Shown here piece after piece: positions 1 to 8,018 of a stretch of 64,000 nucleotides of DNA; the first letter of the stretch is position 1; each line of letters begins with the position of its first letter. The position numbers were made by a program, and so were the translations under genes. The stretch is from Bradyrhizobium yuanmingense (GTDB taxonomy: Bacteria > Pseudomonadota > Alphaproteobacteria > Rhizobiales > Xanthobacteraceae): contig NZ_JARFML010000008.1 in NCBI RefSeq assembly GCF_029167105.1, positions 124,001-188,000 of the forward strand, in the 5' to 3' direction. A model generated the notes under the pieces. That model did no database searches. It was not told the DNA's origin and worked only from the letters and a program-made list of their open reading frames with translations.

Positions 1-354
1 GGTCCAGGAAAGGCCGATGTTCCGCCTGTTTGAGGCGCATACCAGGTCACGTAGCCAGTTTCGGTCATACGGGAGCCGTAGCCGCAATGCAAGGATTCGA
101 GCGCAAAGATGGCGGCACTCGTTCCGGTAGCAAGGGCCCCCTCATATCCAGCGGCTGCTTGGGCAGCCGGAGCTCGAGCCGACGATGGCGTGCGGACTTA
201 AAGTGCATTGTTCCGAATCGCTCATCGCTGCGCCCTTCCCGGTTGATTCCCTTGTCGGCACAGCGTAAACAGGCGCTGAAATCTCGCCGACGTTTTAGCA
301 TGCGGGCAAGAACATCGCGTATGATTTGGGTTAAGCCGCCGGCCGGTTCGGTCT
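1..354. other. intergenic or upstream region without a convincing gene
   Basis: This stretch has open frames on both strands (for example plus 30-401 and minus 65-301), but their translations are rich in Arg and Ser, lack recognisable motifs and have no good ribosome binding site. Apart from the leftward promoter at 64-92 and the shared block at 1-18 I see nothing. It probably also carries the promoter of the plus-strand gene that begins at 355 or 391. Confidence 0.5.
64..92 (-). promoter_or_regulatory. putative sigma-70-type promoter pointing left out of the window
   Basis: On the minus strand a -35-like TTGCAT (plus-strand 87-92) is followed after 17 bases by a -10-like TATGAC (64-69). The same TTGCAT, 17-base spacing and spacer end CTCCCG occur at 9446-9474 ahead of the ulosonic-acid operon. 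A second shared block, GGTCCAG then AAGG and GGCCGAT-like bases, lies at 1-18 here and 9403-9420 there. The two sites are therefore probably related promoters. The gene driven by this one lies left of base 1 and cannot be seen. Confidence 0.45.
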
Positions 355-1131
355 ATGCTGATCCCTTGCTCTCCCGCCGAGTCCCGTCGAATGCCCGGTG
401 ATTTGCTGATTGGCGAGGCCGTCGCCCGAGGTTATCCGCCCGCTGTGCTCTACCTGCGCAATGACGAGACCGTCACGACGGAGGTCTCCGCATTCAACTA
501 CTTCTCGGTCTTCATGAAGGACCATCCGGAGGTGGATGCGCATGTCTGGTTCTTTGACGGTGCGGGCACGCCGGCCGGTCATTTCCACAGGGAACTCGGC
601 ATCAACGGCCAACTGCAGTTGCAGACTTCGGATCTGTGTCCCCGGGTTTCGGGTACGGTGGCGATGGCGCTGATTCCGAAGCACGAGACTAAGCTTCGTC
701 CCGGTCGGAAGGTGACCACCGGCTATTACGCGCAATATTTCTCGCAGCACGGCGCGGTGACATTGTCGCACGAGCGCGAGCCGGTCGCCGCGGCACCATT
801 CCCGACTTCCGCCTGGATGCAATCCTATCTCACCCGTTTCCTGAAGGAATCGGGCGTCGTGCTGGTGAACTCCTGCATGGCGTCCGAGGGCATCTCCGTC
901 GGGACGGCCCGGCTCATGGCCCTGGACGGCACCGAGTTGGGCCAGCGTGCGCTGCCGGAAATCGCGCCGATGGGAGCCGCCCGCATCGGCACGCTGGATC
1001 TTTTCCCCGAGGCCGAAAAGCTGATCGGCGCGGCCGAAGGTTTTGCCCTCGAGTTCAAAGGCACCAACATCGCCAGTCCGTTCAGCTATTACGAATTTGC
1101 CAACGGCAAGTTCAGCTTGCATCATTTTTGA
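355..1131 (+). CDS. uncharacterised protein, first of a tandem paralogous pair
   Basis: I do not recognise this 258-residue protein. It has no signal peptide or membrane segment and reads as a soluble, strand-rich protein. Its C-terminal third (VVLVNS, ARLMALDGTEL, EIAPMGAARIGTLDLF) lines up with a matching stretch of the next gene (VLLINHSS, TRLIREDGEEL, EIPPLGARETSVVDMF), so the two are paralogues. The stop overlaps the TTG start of the next gene (TTGA), which suggests a translationally coupled pair. The ATG at 391 is an alternative start with a weak GAG upstream. The pair faces the ulosonic-acid operon, and a role in the same surface glycan is only a guess. Confidence 0.6.
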   Translation: MLIPCSPAESRRMPGDLLIGEAVARGYPPAVLYLRNDETVTTEVSAFNYFSVFMKDHPEVDAHVWFFDGAGTPAGHFHRELGINGQLQLQTSDLCPRVSGTVAMALIPKHETKLRPGRKVTTGYYAQYFSQHGAVTLSHEREPVAAAPFPTSAWMQSYLTRFLKESGVVLVNSCMASEGISVGTARLMALDGTELGQRALPEIAPMGAARIGTLDLFPEAEKLIGAAEGFALEFKGTNIASPFSYYEFANGKFSLHHF

Positions 1132-2066
1132 AGGGCGCGTCCGTGACTCGTTTCCCATCCCGTCCCTGGAAGCCCTACGAGCCCAGATTCATGTTCCCGA
1201 CGTTTGCCGGCGTCGAATCGCGCATGGGTTTCTCGATACCTGCCTGGTATCGTCCGATCGACATCAGGTATCTGCGTAGCCTCGTCGCCGGCAGCCTGCG
1301 CAAGAATTTTCGCGAAACGTTCAAGGATCTTGTTCCCGAGCTCGCCAGCCTGGTCGCATCGGGCTTCAGCAAGAAGCTGAGGTTCAAGCTGCACATTCTC
1401 TCGCGCAATGGCGAGTACCGGGCAACTTACGAGTTCCCTCGGGATTACGCGCCGGGTGCGTCCGTCGAGATCGAACTGTCGCGTCTTTTCGCCTCGCTCA
1501 AGCTGCCACAGGACGATTATCTGGTCATCGCCGTGATGTCGCGCGGACGAATGGACGGCTTCCGATCCTCGCCTGCCAGCTATTCCATGACCTATGTCGA
1601 CCAGGACAACGTCGCGATCTACCGCACCGGCGCGTTTGCCCGGCCCTTGAACGAGGGCCGGCTCAAGGCGCATGTCGGCTTCACCGGCATCAATCCGAAG
1701 ATCATTGCGACCAGCGACATCGTCAGCAGTGTGCTGCTGATCAATCACTCTTCCGATCCCGAATATGCCCATTCGGCGCGGCCGACGACGAGGCTGATCC
1801 GCGAGGACGGCGAGGAGCTCGAGGCGGACTTCGGCGAGATCCCGCCGCTCGGGGCGCGCGAGACGTCGGTCGTGGATATGTTCGGCCCTCGTGTGTTCGA
1901 TTTCCTCAAGCCGTTCAGCGGTCGCGGAAGCACAGTCACCACCTGCGCCGGGGTTACGCTCGCCAGCCTGCACCTGCAGCGCACAAATGACAATCGGCGG
2001 ACGCTGCTGGGCATCGAGCACTCCCGTCCCGCTCACATGAATCTTGCCGGTATTTTACAGCACTGA
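1128..2066 (+). CDS. uncharacterised protein, second of a tandem paralogous pair
   Basis: This 312-residue protein of unknown function has a basic N-terminus (about residues 1-80) followed by a strand-rich region resembling the upstream gene. The shared pattern is VLLIN, then xTRLIxxDGEEL, then EIPPLGAR and a DMFG segment around residues 205-255. TTG is the most upstream start and overlaps the previous stop; an in-frame GTG at 1143 is the alternative. No catalytic motif or membrane span is evident. It ends about 110 bases before the convergent SDR gene. Two related proteins side by side suggest a heteromer or duplicated binding modules, but this is inference. Confidence 0.6.
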   Translation: MKGASVTRFPSRPWKPYEPRFMFPTFAGVESRMGFSIPAWYRPIDIRYLRSLVAGSLRKNFRETFKDLVPELASLVASGFSKKLRFKLHILSRNGEYRATYEFPRDYAPGASVEIELSRLFASLKLPQDDYLVIAVMSRGRMDGFRSSPASYSMTYVDQDNVAIYRTGAFARPLNEGRLKAHVGFTGINPKIIATSDIVSSVLLINHSSDPEYAHSARPTTRLIREDGEELEADFGEIPPLGARETSVVDMFGPRVFDFLKPFSGRGSTVTTCAGVTLASLHLQRTNDNRRTLLGIEHSRPAHMNLAGILQH

Positions 2067-2174
2067 TTGGAAATGGCCCGCGGGCGTGCGGGTCAATGCT
2101 GTCATCGTCGGGCGGTTCTGGCCGCCTGCTGAGGCGGTATCCCGCCGAACAGCTGCATCCTGAACTGCGAGCCG

Positions 2175-3014
2175 CTACCACACGCTCCGCCCGCCATCCA
2201 TCACCAGGTTCTGCCCGGTCATGTAGCTCGAGGCATCCGAGCACAGGAACTGCACCGCGGCGCGGTACTCGTCGACATCTGCCATGCGGCCCATCGGGAT
2301 CAGGCGCGTCAGTCGCTCGACGAAGGCCGGATCCTGGTTGTTGAAGACCCCGCCCGGCGAGATCGCGTTGACGCGGACGCCGTGATCGGCCCAATACGTC
2401 GCCAGATATTTCGTCAGTCCGATCAACCCGTGCTTGATCACGGAGTAGGTCACCGGCTTCACCGGCTGTTCCTCCTCGCGCGTCACCTGCGGCTGGCGAT
2501 AGAGCCGCTGGTCCGGCGCGATTACACCGAGATCGGAGGCGATGTTGAGGATCACGCCGCGGCCACGCGATGCCATTGCACCGCCGAACACCTGAGCGCA
2601 CAGCATCGCGCCGGTCAGGCCCACGGCGATCTCGGTCTGCCATTGCGGTACCGGAAACGCCTCGAAGCGGGAGGAATGCATCACGCCGGGTGCGGACGTC
2701 ACCTTGGGATCGATGGCCGCGTTGTTGACGAGGATGTCGACGGAGACGTCGCGGCCGGAAAGCTGCTCGTGCGCAGCGCGCACCGAATCGAGTGTGGTGA
2801 CGTCGATCGCAAGCGCGATCAGTTCGGCGGACGGCGCATTCTGCTTGAGTGCGGCAACGGCGGCTTCGGCCTGCGCAAGTCCGACGTCGGTGACGACGAC
2901 GCGCGCGCCGGCCTCGGAGAGCGCGGCGACATGCTGCCGGCCGAGCAGGCCGCCTGCACCGGTCACGAGAGCGGTGCGGCCGGTCAGGTCATAGCGTGAG
3001 GACGGGCTTGCCAT
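2175..3014 (-). CDS. SDR-family oxidoreductase
   Basis: NAD(P)-dependent short-chain dehydrogenase of 279 residues. The cofactor motif TGAGGLLG is near residues 16-23, NNAA follows at mid-protein, the catalytic YSVIK fits the YxxxK pattern, and the C-terminus has the usual GGVFNN and MDGGRSVW segments. The ATG at 3014 is preceded by AGGAG at the right distance; a longer frame upstream of it reads as shadow sequence. This is the last gene of the seven-gene minus-strand operon and follows another SDR by 13 bases. In this context it probably oxidises or reduces a sugar intermediate of a nonulosonic-type acid. The substrate cannot be read from sequence. Confidence 0.88.
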   Translation of the reverse strand: MASPSSRYDLTGRTALVTGAGGLLGRQHVAALSEAGARVVVTDVGLAQAEAAVAALKQNAPSAELIALAIDVTTLDSVRAAHEQLSGRDVSVDILVNNAAIDPKVTSAPGVMHSSRFEAFPVPQWQTEIAVGLTGAMLCAQVFGGAMASRGRGVILNIASDLGVIAPDQRLYRQPQVTREEEQPVKPVTYSVIKHGLIGLTKYLATYWADHGVRVNAISPGGVFNNQDPAFVERLTRLIPMGRMADVDEYRAAVQFLCSDASSYMTGQNLVMDGGRSVW

Positions 3015-3027
3015 CGGGAGCTCCTGT

Positions 3028-3789
3028 TCAGCCGCGCAATTGGCCGCCGTCGGCGACCATGACGCTGCCGGTAATGAACGCCGCGCGCGGCGAGGCGAGG
3101 AACGCGACGAGGTCGGCGACCTCCTCCGGCTTCCCCAGCCGGCGCAGTGCCACCTCGCGAACAAGCATGTCCTCGACCGCGGCCCTGTTCTCGGCGAGCT
3201 TGCGCGCCCAGGTGCCGTCGGCGGCGAGGATGTTGCCAGGCGCGACCGCATTGATGCGGATGCCCTCGAGCGCCAGCGGGCGTGCCAGCCCGCGCACGGT
3301 GGCGTTCAGCGCCGCCTTCGCGGCATAGTAGGTGACGGGCGCGCCCAGCGCCGCCATGCCGGCGATCGAGGAGATGCAGACGATCGACCGGTCGCCGCTG
3401 CCGCGCGCCATCAGCGGACGTGCAGCCTCGATCATGTTGGTCGCGGCGAAGAGATTGAGGTCCATCACCCGCGACCATTCCGCTGCATTCTCCTGCCCGG
3501 GCGGCACGGAAGCGCCGCTGCCGACGTTGCAGACGAGAATGTCGAGGCGCCCCCACTGCCGTTCGACCTCGTTCAGCAGCCTCGCTGCGGCAGCCGGATC
3601 GGTGACATCGGCCACGTGGACCGACGTGCTGCCGCCGACCGTATCCCGCGCGGCATCGAGCGCATCTGCGCCGCGCGCCGCGATCGCGACCCTGGCGCCT
3701 TCGGCGGCGAGCGTCGTCGCGATCGCGAGCCCGATCCCGCGGCTGGCGCCGGTGACGAGCGCGACGCGATCATCTAGCTCGAGCCTCAT
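3028..3789 (-). CDS. SDR-family oxidoreductase
   Basis: A 253-residue classical SDR with TGASRGIG at residues 14-21, NVG in the NAG position, an ISS segment carrying the catalytic serine, and YYAAK as the YxxxK motif. The C-terminal GSVMVADGG matches the family signature. Length is normal. Its ATG overlaps the stop of the upstream TIM-barrel gene by four bases (ATGA), so the two are probably translationally coupled. One of three SDRs in this operon; together they imply several redox or epimerisation steps on the sugar precursor. The exact reaction is unknown. Confidence 0.88.
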   Translation of the reverse strand: MRLELDDRVALVTGASRGIGLAIATTLAAEGARVAIAARGADALDAARDTVGGSTSVHVADVTDPAAAARLLNEVERQWGRLDILVCNVGSGASVPPGQENAAEWSRVMDLNLFAATNMIEAARPLMARGSGDRSIVCISSIAGMAALGAPVTYYAAKAALNATVRGLARPLALEGIRINAVAPGNILAADGTWARKLAENRAAVEDMLVREVALRRLGKPEEVADLVAFLASPRAAFITGSVMVADGGQLRG

Positions 3790-4634
3790 CGCGCGGCATC
3801 CTCGATCCAGCGAATCGTCATGTCGCGATATGTCGCCAGCGCGCCGGCGTGATCGCCGTCGCCGGCCCGCGCGGTTTGCAGGATGTATTGTCCCCTATAG
3901 CCGGAGCGCTCGATCAGCCGGATCGTCTTGGCGAGATCAGCGTTGCCGGTGCCGAGCGGCACGGTGGTGCCGCCGCGCACGCGGTCCTTGACATGGACGT
4001 TGAGAATGCGGGGCGCGTAGGCCTCGATCTCCTCGGCGCTGTCGTAGCCCAGCGAAGCGCTGTTGCCGCTGTCGTAGTTGATGCCGAAGACCTCCGCCGG
4101 AAACGCCTCGATGAAGCGGGCGAGATCGCGCGGCGGCAGATCGGACTCGAAGACGATCTTGACGTTCTGTCTCAAGAGCTGCTCGCGGCGGGCGATCAGA
4201 ACCCGCTTGAGCGTGTCGCTCTCGCTCTCGCGCTCGATCTTGCCGTTGTCGACCAGCGGGACCACGATGAACTCGATGCCGATGCGGCTGCAGGCGGCAA
4301 TCAAGAGATCGAGATCGTTGACGAGAGCATCGCGCACGACCGCATCGACCTTCCAGAACGGCGCTTGCATGAAGCAATCGCCGGTCAGGCTCGGGATGCG
4401 CACGCCGTTTTCGCGTGCCAGCGTCAGAATCTCCTGTTGCCCCGGCTCGGTCATCAGCGGGTTCTCGCGCAGCCGTTCCTGATCGATGGTCCATTCCATC
4501 CGCCTCAGGCCGAGCGCCTTGGCGTGGGGAAATTCCTCCCGCCATTCGTTCCACGGGAACGCCTGGATCTTGCCGTCGACCAAAGCCGACAGGCGTCCCT
4601 GCATGAAGCCGATGCGTTCGAGCGTTGTGGTCAC
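3786..4634 (-). CDS. sugar phosphate isomerase/epimerase-like TIM barrel
   Basis: This 282-residue protein resembles the xylose-isomerase-like/AP-endonuclease-2 TIM barrel fold. Metal-site style residues appear in order: FESD near mid-protein, INYDSGN, and LNVHVKDR toward the C-terminus, typical of IolE/IolI-like isomerases and epimerases. There is no signal peptide. It overlaps its upstream SDR neighbour (ATGA at 4631-4634) and its downstream SDR. A likely role is isomerising or epimerising a sugar or sugar phosphate before condensation by the NeuB-like enzyme. A second, distinct barrel of this superfamily is fused to that enzyme. Confidence 0.8.
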   Translation of the reverse strand: MTTTLERIGFMQGRLSALVDGKIQAFPWNEWREEFPHAKALGLRRMEWTIDQERLRENPLMTEPGQQEILTLARENGVRIPSLTGDCFMQAPFWKVDAVVRDALVNDLDLLIAACSRIGIEFIVVPLVDNGKIERESESDTLKRVLIARREQLLRQNVKIVFESDLPPRDLARFIEAFPAEVFGINYDSGNSASLGYDSAEEIEAYAPRILNVHVKDRVRGGTTVPLGTGNADLAKTIRLIERSGYRGQYILQTARAGDGDHAGALATYRDMTIRWIEDAAR

Positions 4635-5395
4635 GATGTGCTGTCCGAACTGATGGCGAGGCCCTTGGCGATCCAGCCGCCGTCGACGAAGATTTCCTGG
4701 CCGGTCACATAGGCGGAGGCTTCCGAGACCAGAAAAACCGCGGCACCCACCATGTCGGCGGGCTGTCCCCAGCGGCCGAGCATGGTGTGGCGGCGCCGAT
4801 CCTCGTGCATGACGGGATCGGCATAGCTCTTCGCGGTCATCTCGGTCGCGACGTAGCCCGGCGCAAGTGCGTTGACGCGGATGCCGTCCGGCGCGTAGTC
4901 GGCGGCGAGTGCGCGCGTCAGCCCGGCAAGCCCCGCCTTTGCCGCGACGTAGCCGGGATTGCCGGGGAAGCCGCGCACCGAATTGATGCTGGTGACGTTG
5001 ACGATCGCCGCCGAGCCCGCGTTCTTCAGGAGCGGATAGGCGGCGAGGATGGTGGCGTAGACGCCGGTGAGATCGGTTGCGACCGTGGCGCGGAAGCGTG
5101 CGAGCTCGCTTTCGCCGCCTTGGGCCGGAAGACTGATGCCGGCGGCGTTCACGAGTGCGTCGATGCGATCGCTTCTTGCCGCGATGGCGCGGAACGCGCC
5201 TTCGATCGCGCCGTCGTCGGAGAGATCGCAGGCAATGGCGGTGACGCCCTGCGGCGCGATTCCGGACCGGCTGAGGCCGAACACGGTGGCGTTGGCATCC
5301 TTGAGGCCGCTCGCAATCGCCGCGCCAATGCCGCGCGAGGCGCCGGTGACCACCGCGATCTTGCCTGCGAGCGAGAAGGCGCTGAGATCAGGCAT
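4631..5395 (-). CDS. SDR-family oxidoreductase
   Basis: A 254-residue classical SDR. TGASRGIG is at residues 18-25, LVNAAGIS follows at the NNAG position, a TSINS segment carries the serine, YVAAK is the catalytic YxxxK, and the tail ends in VTGQEIFVDGGW. The gene overlaps the upstream cytidylyltransferase by eight bases and the downstream TIM-barrel gene by four, marking tight coupling within the operon. It is likely to act on a sugar or polyol in the same pathway; the substrate is not known. Confidence 0.88.
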   Translation of the reverse strand: MPDLSAFSLAGKIAVVTGASRGIGAAIASGLKDANATVFGLSRSGIAPQGVTAIACDLSDDGAIEGAFRAIAARSDRIDALVNAAGISLPAQGGESELARFRATVATDLTGVYATILAAYPLLKNAGSAAIVNVTSINSVRGFPGNPGYVAAKAGLAGLTRALAADYAPDGIRVNALAPGYVATEMTAKSYADPVMHEDRRRHTMLGRWGQPADMVGAAVFLVSEASAYVTGQEIFVDGGWIAKGLAISSDSTS

Positions 5396-6077
5396 AGCCG
5401 TAACTGCGCATGATGGCGGCGCAAAGCTTGACGTCCTCGGGGCGGTCGATCTGGAACATCTTGTGACGATCCATGACGTGGAAGCCGATCTTGCCGCCGA
5501 GACGATTGTTCTGCTCGCGCAGGAGGGATGGGATCAGGACGTAGAACGAGCCGTTCTCGAGGTAGCGCTTCTCGATCTGCTGGCGCATGCGGCGGTTGCG
5601 ATAGTCGTAATTGATCGGCTCCGGGCCGTTCGCGCCGATCCGCCAGTTGAAGTAGTCCTCAACTTCGCAGACCGACAGCAGGCTGTCGAGATGGTCGCGA
5701 TCGAAGGTCTCAAGTGCGTCCTCGATGTCGCTGGGCTCGCGGATCGGCGATGTGGCCTGAAGCGCGACGACGCGCTCGAACCGGCCCATTTGCGCCTCGG
5801 TCGCATCGAGGGCATGCAGCCAGGCCGATTCGGAGGAGGCGAGGTCGCCCGAAATGTCGTCCGGACGCCGCACGCCGACGGCGCCGGCGGCCTCGGCCGC
5901 GGCGAGGATCGCGTCGCTGTCCGACGAGACCGCCACCACGTCGACGCCGCGAGCCGCGCGGGCCTGTTCGACCGTCCAGGCGATCAGGGGCTTGCCGCAG
6001 AGATCGAGCAGGTTCTTGTGCGGGATGCCCTTTGAGCCGCCGCGCGCGGCGATCACGGCCAGCGTCTTGCGCGCCAT
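5388..6077 (-). CDS. CMP-sugar (NeuA-like) cytidylyltransferase
   Basis: A 229-residue acylneuraminate cytidylyltransferase-like enzyme, expected to activate a 2-keto-3-deoxy sugar acid with CTP. The diagnostic N-terminal motif IAARGGSKGIPHKNL binds CTP, and VSSDSD, ALQATSPIR and the FQIDRPEDV metal/substrate segment follow as in NeuA. Length matches the single-domain family. The ATG overlaps the stop of the NeuB-like gene by one base (TGATG). Pairing of NeuB and NeuA types is the core of sialic, legionaminic and pseudaminic acid pathways, so the end product is probably CMP-activated. Confidence 0.88.
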   Translation of the reverse strand: MARKTLAVIAARGGSKGIPHKNLLDLCGKPLIAWTVEQARAARGVDVVAVSSDSDAILAAAEAAGAVGVRRPDDISGDLASSESAWLHALDATEAQMGRFERVVALQATSPIREPSDIEDALETFDRDHLDSLLSVCEVEDYFNWRIGANGPEPINYDYRNRRMRQQIEKRYLENGSFYVLIPSLLREQNNRLGGKIGFHVMDRHKMFQIDRPEDVKLCAAIMRSYGYA

Positions 6078-8002
6078 CAGATGTGTCCCTCCAGACGCTC
6101 GAGCGCGGTCCAGAAGCCTTCGCCCATGTTCTTGTGGCCTTGCCATATTTCGGGAATGAACGACGCCGTCGGTGCATGCTTGCGCAACACCTGTCCGATC
6201 TCGTCGAAATCGATCTCGCCTTCGCCGATCTGGAGACCTTCGCCGTCGAGGCCCTTGGCGTCGCCGAAATGCAGGTGTGCGGTGTGTGGCCCGAGCTGGG
6301 CGAGGCCTTGCGCGAAGTCGAAGCCGAAATGATTGGCGGCAAGCTTGGTGTGGGAGATATCGACGCACATGCGCAAACCATGCTTGGCGCAGAACGCGGC
6401 CGATTCCTCCGGGAAGATGAAGATGTTCTGGTGGCGCTGGCCGCCGAAATGCCAGGGGAATGGCGCCATGGTCTGCGGCGTCAGCTCGACACCCTCCATG
6501 TCGAGCTCGGTCAAGCTCTGCGCAAAGATGCGGTAGCGCTCGGCTTTCTCCTCCGGCGGCAGCGGCTCGTCCATGGTGAAGCCGCCGATATTGGCGACGA
6601 TGGGCGGGCGCTTGGTCTTGGGGAAGAACTTCTTCAGGCCGCGGGTAATATCGATCACCGCCTGGGTCTGCTCCAGCGAGTAGCGCCGCAGCGCCTCGTC
6701 GGGCGTTGCGAGGTCCATCAGCTTGGAGCCGGCAAACAGCTCCGGCGCATGCACCACGAAACCGAGATCATAGGTACCCGACAGATAGGCCGCCGGATCG
6801 CGCTCCATGTCGCTGTAGCTGAGATGGAATTCGATGATGTCGGGCTCGCAGATTTCCAAGAAGCGTTCGGTATCGTGATAGCGCACCGGCACGCCCCAGG
6901 GGCGGTCGAAGCGGTAGCGCCGCGCCTTCGCGGCGCCTTCATTGAGGTCGCTCTGGAAGAAATAGTCGTCGGCTGCCATCGTTCGCGTCAGCTTGCGGCC
7001 GAGCAGCGCCGGCATCTTGAGCGGCGACAGGCCCTGTCCCGGGCTCTTCACGGCGATGTCGCTTTCGGAGATCACGGTGCCGGCCGACAGGTCGCGCGCG
7101 GCCACCAGGCTCTTGGCGAGGTTTTCGCGGTTGATCAGCTCACCCTGGCTCAGCGCGCGCTCGGCGAGCTTCTCGCCGCGGGCCGCTTCCACCTCGCGAA
7201 TGCCGGAGACGAGTGCCTTGAATTCCTCCGGCTCCAGGCTCGCGGCATGGTCCGGCCCCTCCATCTCGCGGTCGAGCGTGATGTGGCGTTCGATGACGAC
7301 GGCGCCGAGCGCGACGGCCGCGGTCGAAACGGCAATGCCGCGCTCGTGGCCCGAATAGCCGACGACCGGATGGATCTCGCGCAGCGTTTCCATGAAACGC
7401 AAATGGATGTTGTGGAGCGCGGCCGGATAGGTGCTCTGGCAATGCAGCAGCACGTAGCTGGCATTGCGGTCGTCGAGGAACTTCGCCGCGGCCTTGATCT
7501 CGTCCGTCGTGCTCATGCCGGTCGAGACGATCAGCGTCTTGCCGGTGGCGGCGAGGCGGGCGAGCAGCGGCAGGTTGGTGAGGTCGGCCGAGGCGACCTT
7601 GTAGGCCTCGACGCCGAAGGTTTCGAGCACGGCGACGCTCTTGGCGTCCCATGGCGTGCAGAGGTACTCGATGCCCTTGGCTGCGCAATAATCGGCGATC
7701 TTCTTCTGCTGTGCGGTCGGCAGCTCGAAGCGGCGCAGAAGATCGAGCGTATATTCGACGGCGAGGTCGTCGTCTTTGCCGGACAGGCTCGAGGCGCGAT
7801 AGACCTCGTCGAGCTTGCGCATCTGGAACTTGGCGCAATCGGCTCCGGCCGCGACCGCGGCGTCGACCAGCGCAATGGCGCGGTCGAAATCGCCATTATG
7901 GTTGTTGCCGATCTCGGCGATGACGTAGCAGGGTTCGCCATCGCCCAGAAGACGGTTGCCGATGCGGACCGGAGCTGGCTGTTTGGGCGATGTCATCAAC
8001 AT
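6077..8002 (-). CDS. NeuB-type ulosonic acid synthase fused to a C-terminal TIM barrel
   Basis: About 641 residues in three parts. The first 280 or so are NeuB-like (EIGNNHNGDFDRA, KFQMRK, CTPWD, HCQSTYPA, GYSGHERG, ERHITLDR), which condenses PEP with a sugar. An SAF/antifreeze-like domain follows (VAARDLSAGTVISESDIAVK). The last 270 residues are an extra xylose-isomerase-like barrel with apparently intact metal residues (VDISHTK, HLHFGDAKG, PEIWQGHKN). Ordinary NeuB ends after the SAF domain at about 350 residues, so this is a true fusion with no break in frame. ATG at 8002 was chosen; GTG 8041 and ATG 7996 are alternatives. Confidence 0.85.
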   Translation of the reverse strand: MLMTSPKQPAPVRIGNRLLGDGEPCYVIAEIGNNHNGDFDRAIALVDAAVAAGADCAKFQMRKLDEVYRASSLSGKDDDLAVEYTLDLLRRFELPTAQQKKIADYCAAKGIEYLCTPWDAKSVAVLETFGVEAYKVASADLTNLPLLARLAATGKTLIVSTGMSTTDEIKAAAKFLDDRNASYVLLHCQSTYPAALHNIHLRFMETLREIHPVVGYSGHERGIAVSTAAVALGAVVIERHITLDREMEGPDHAASLEPEEFKALVSGIREVEAARGEKLAERALSQGELINRENLAKSLVAARDLSAGTVISESDIAVKSPGQGLSPLKMPALLGRKLTRTMAADDYFFQSDLNEGAAKARRYRFDRPWGVPVRYHDTERFLEICEPDIIEFHLSYSDMERDPAAYLSGTYDLGFVVHAPELFAGSKLMDLATPDEALRRYSLEQTQAVIDITRGLKKFFPKTKRPPIVANIGGFTMDEPLPPEEKAERYRIFAQSLTELDMEGVELTPQTMAPFPWHFGGQRHQNIFIFPEESAAFCAKHGLRMCVDISHTKLAANHFGFDFAQGLAQLGPHTAHLHFGDAKGLDGEGLQIGEGEIDFDEIGQVLRKHAPTASFIPEIWQGHKNMGEGFWTALERLEGHI

Positions 8003-8018
8003 TCTCGTCTCATATGCG

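Noticed and set aside
30..401. Plus-strand 123-codon frame at the left edge
   Set aside because: Arg/Ser-rich translation without motif or ribosome site, and it runs into the better-supported gene at 355.
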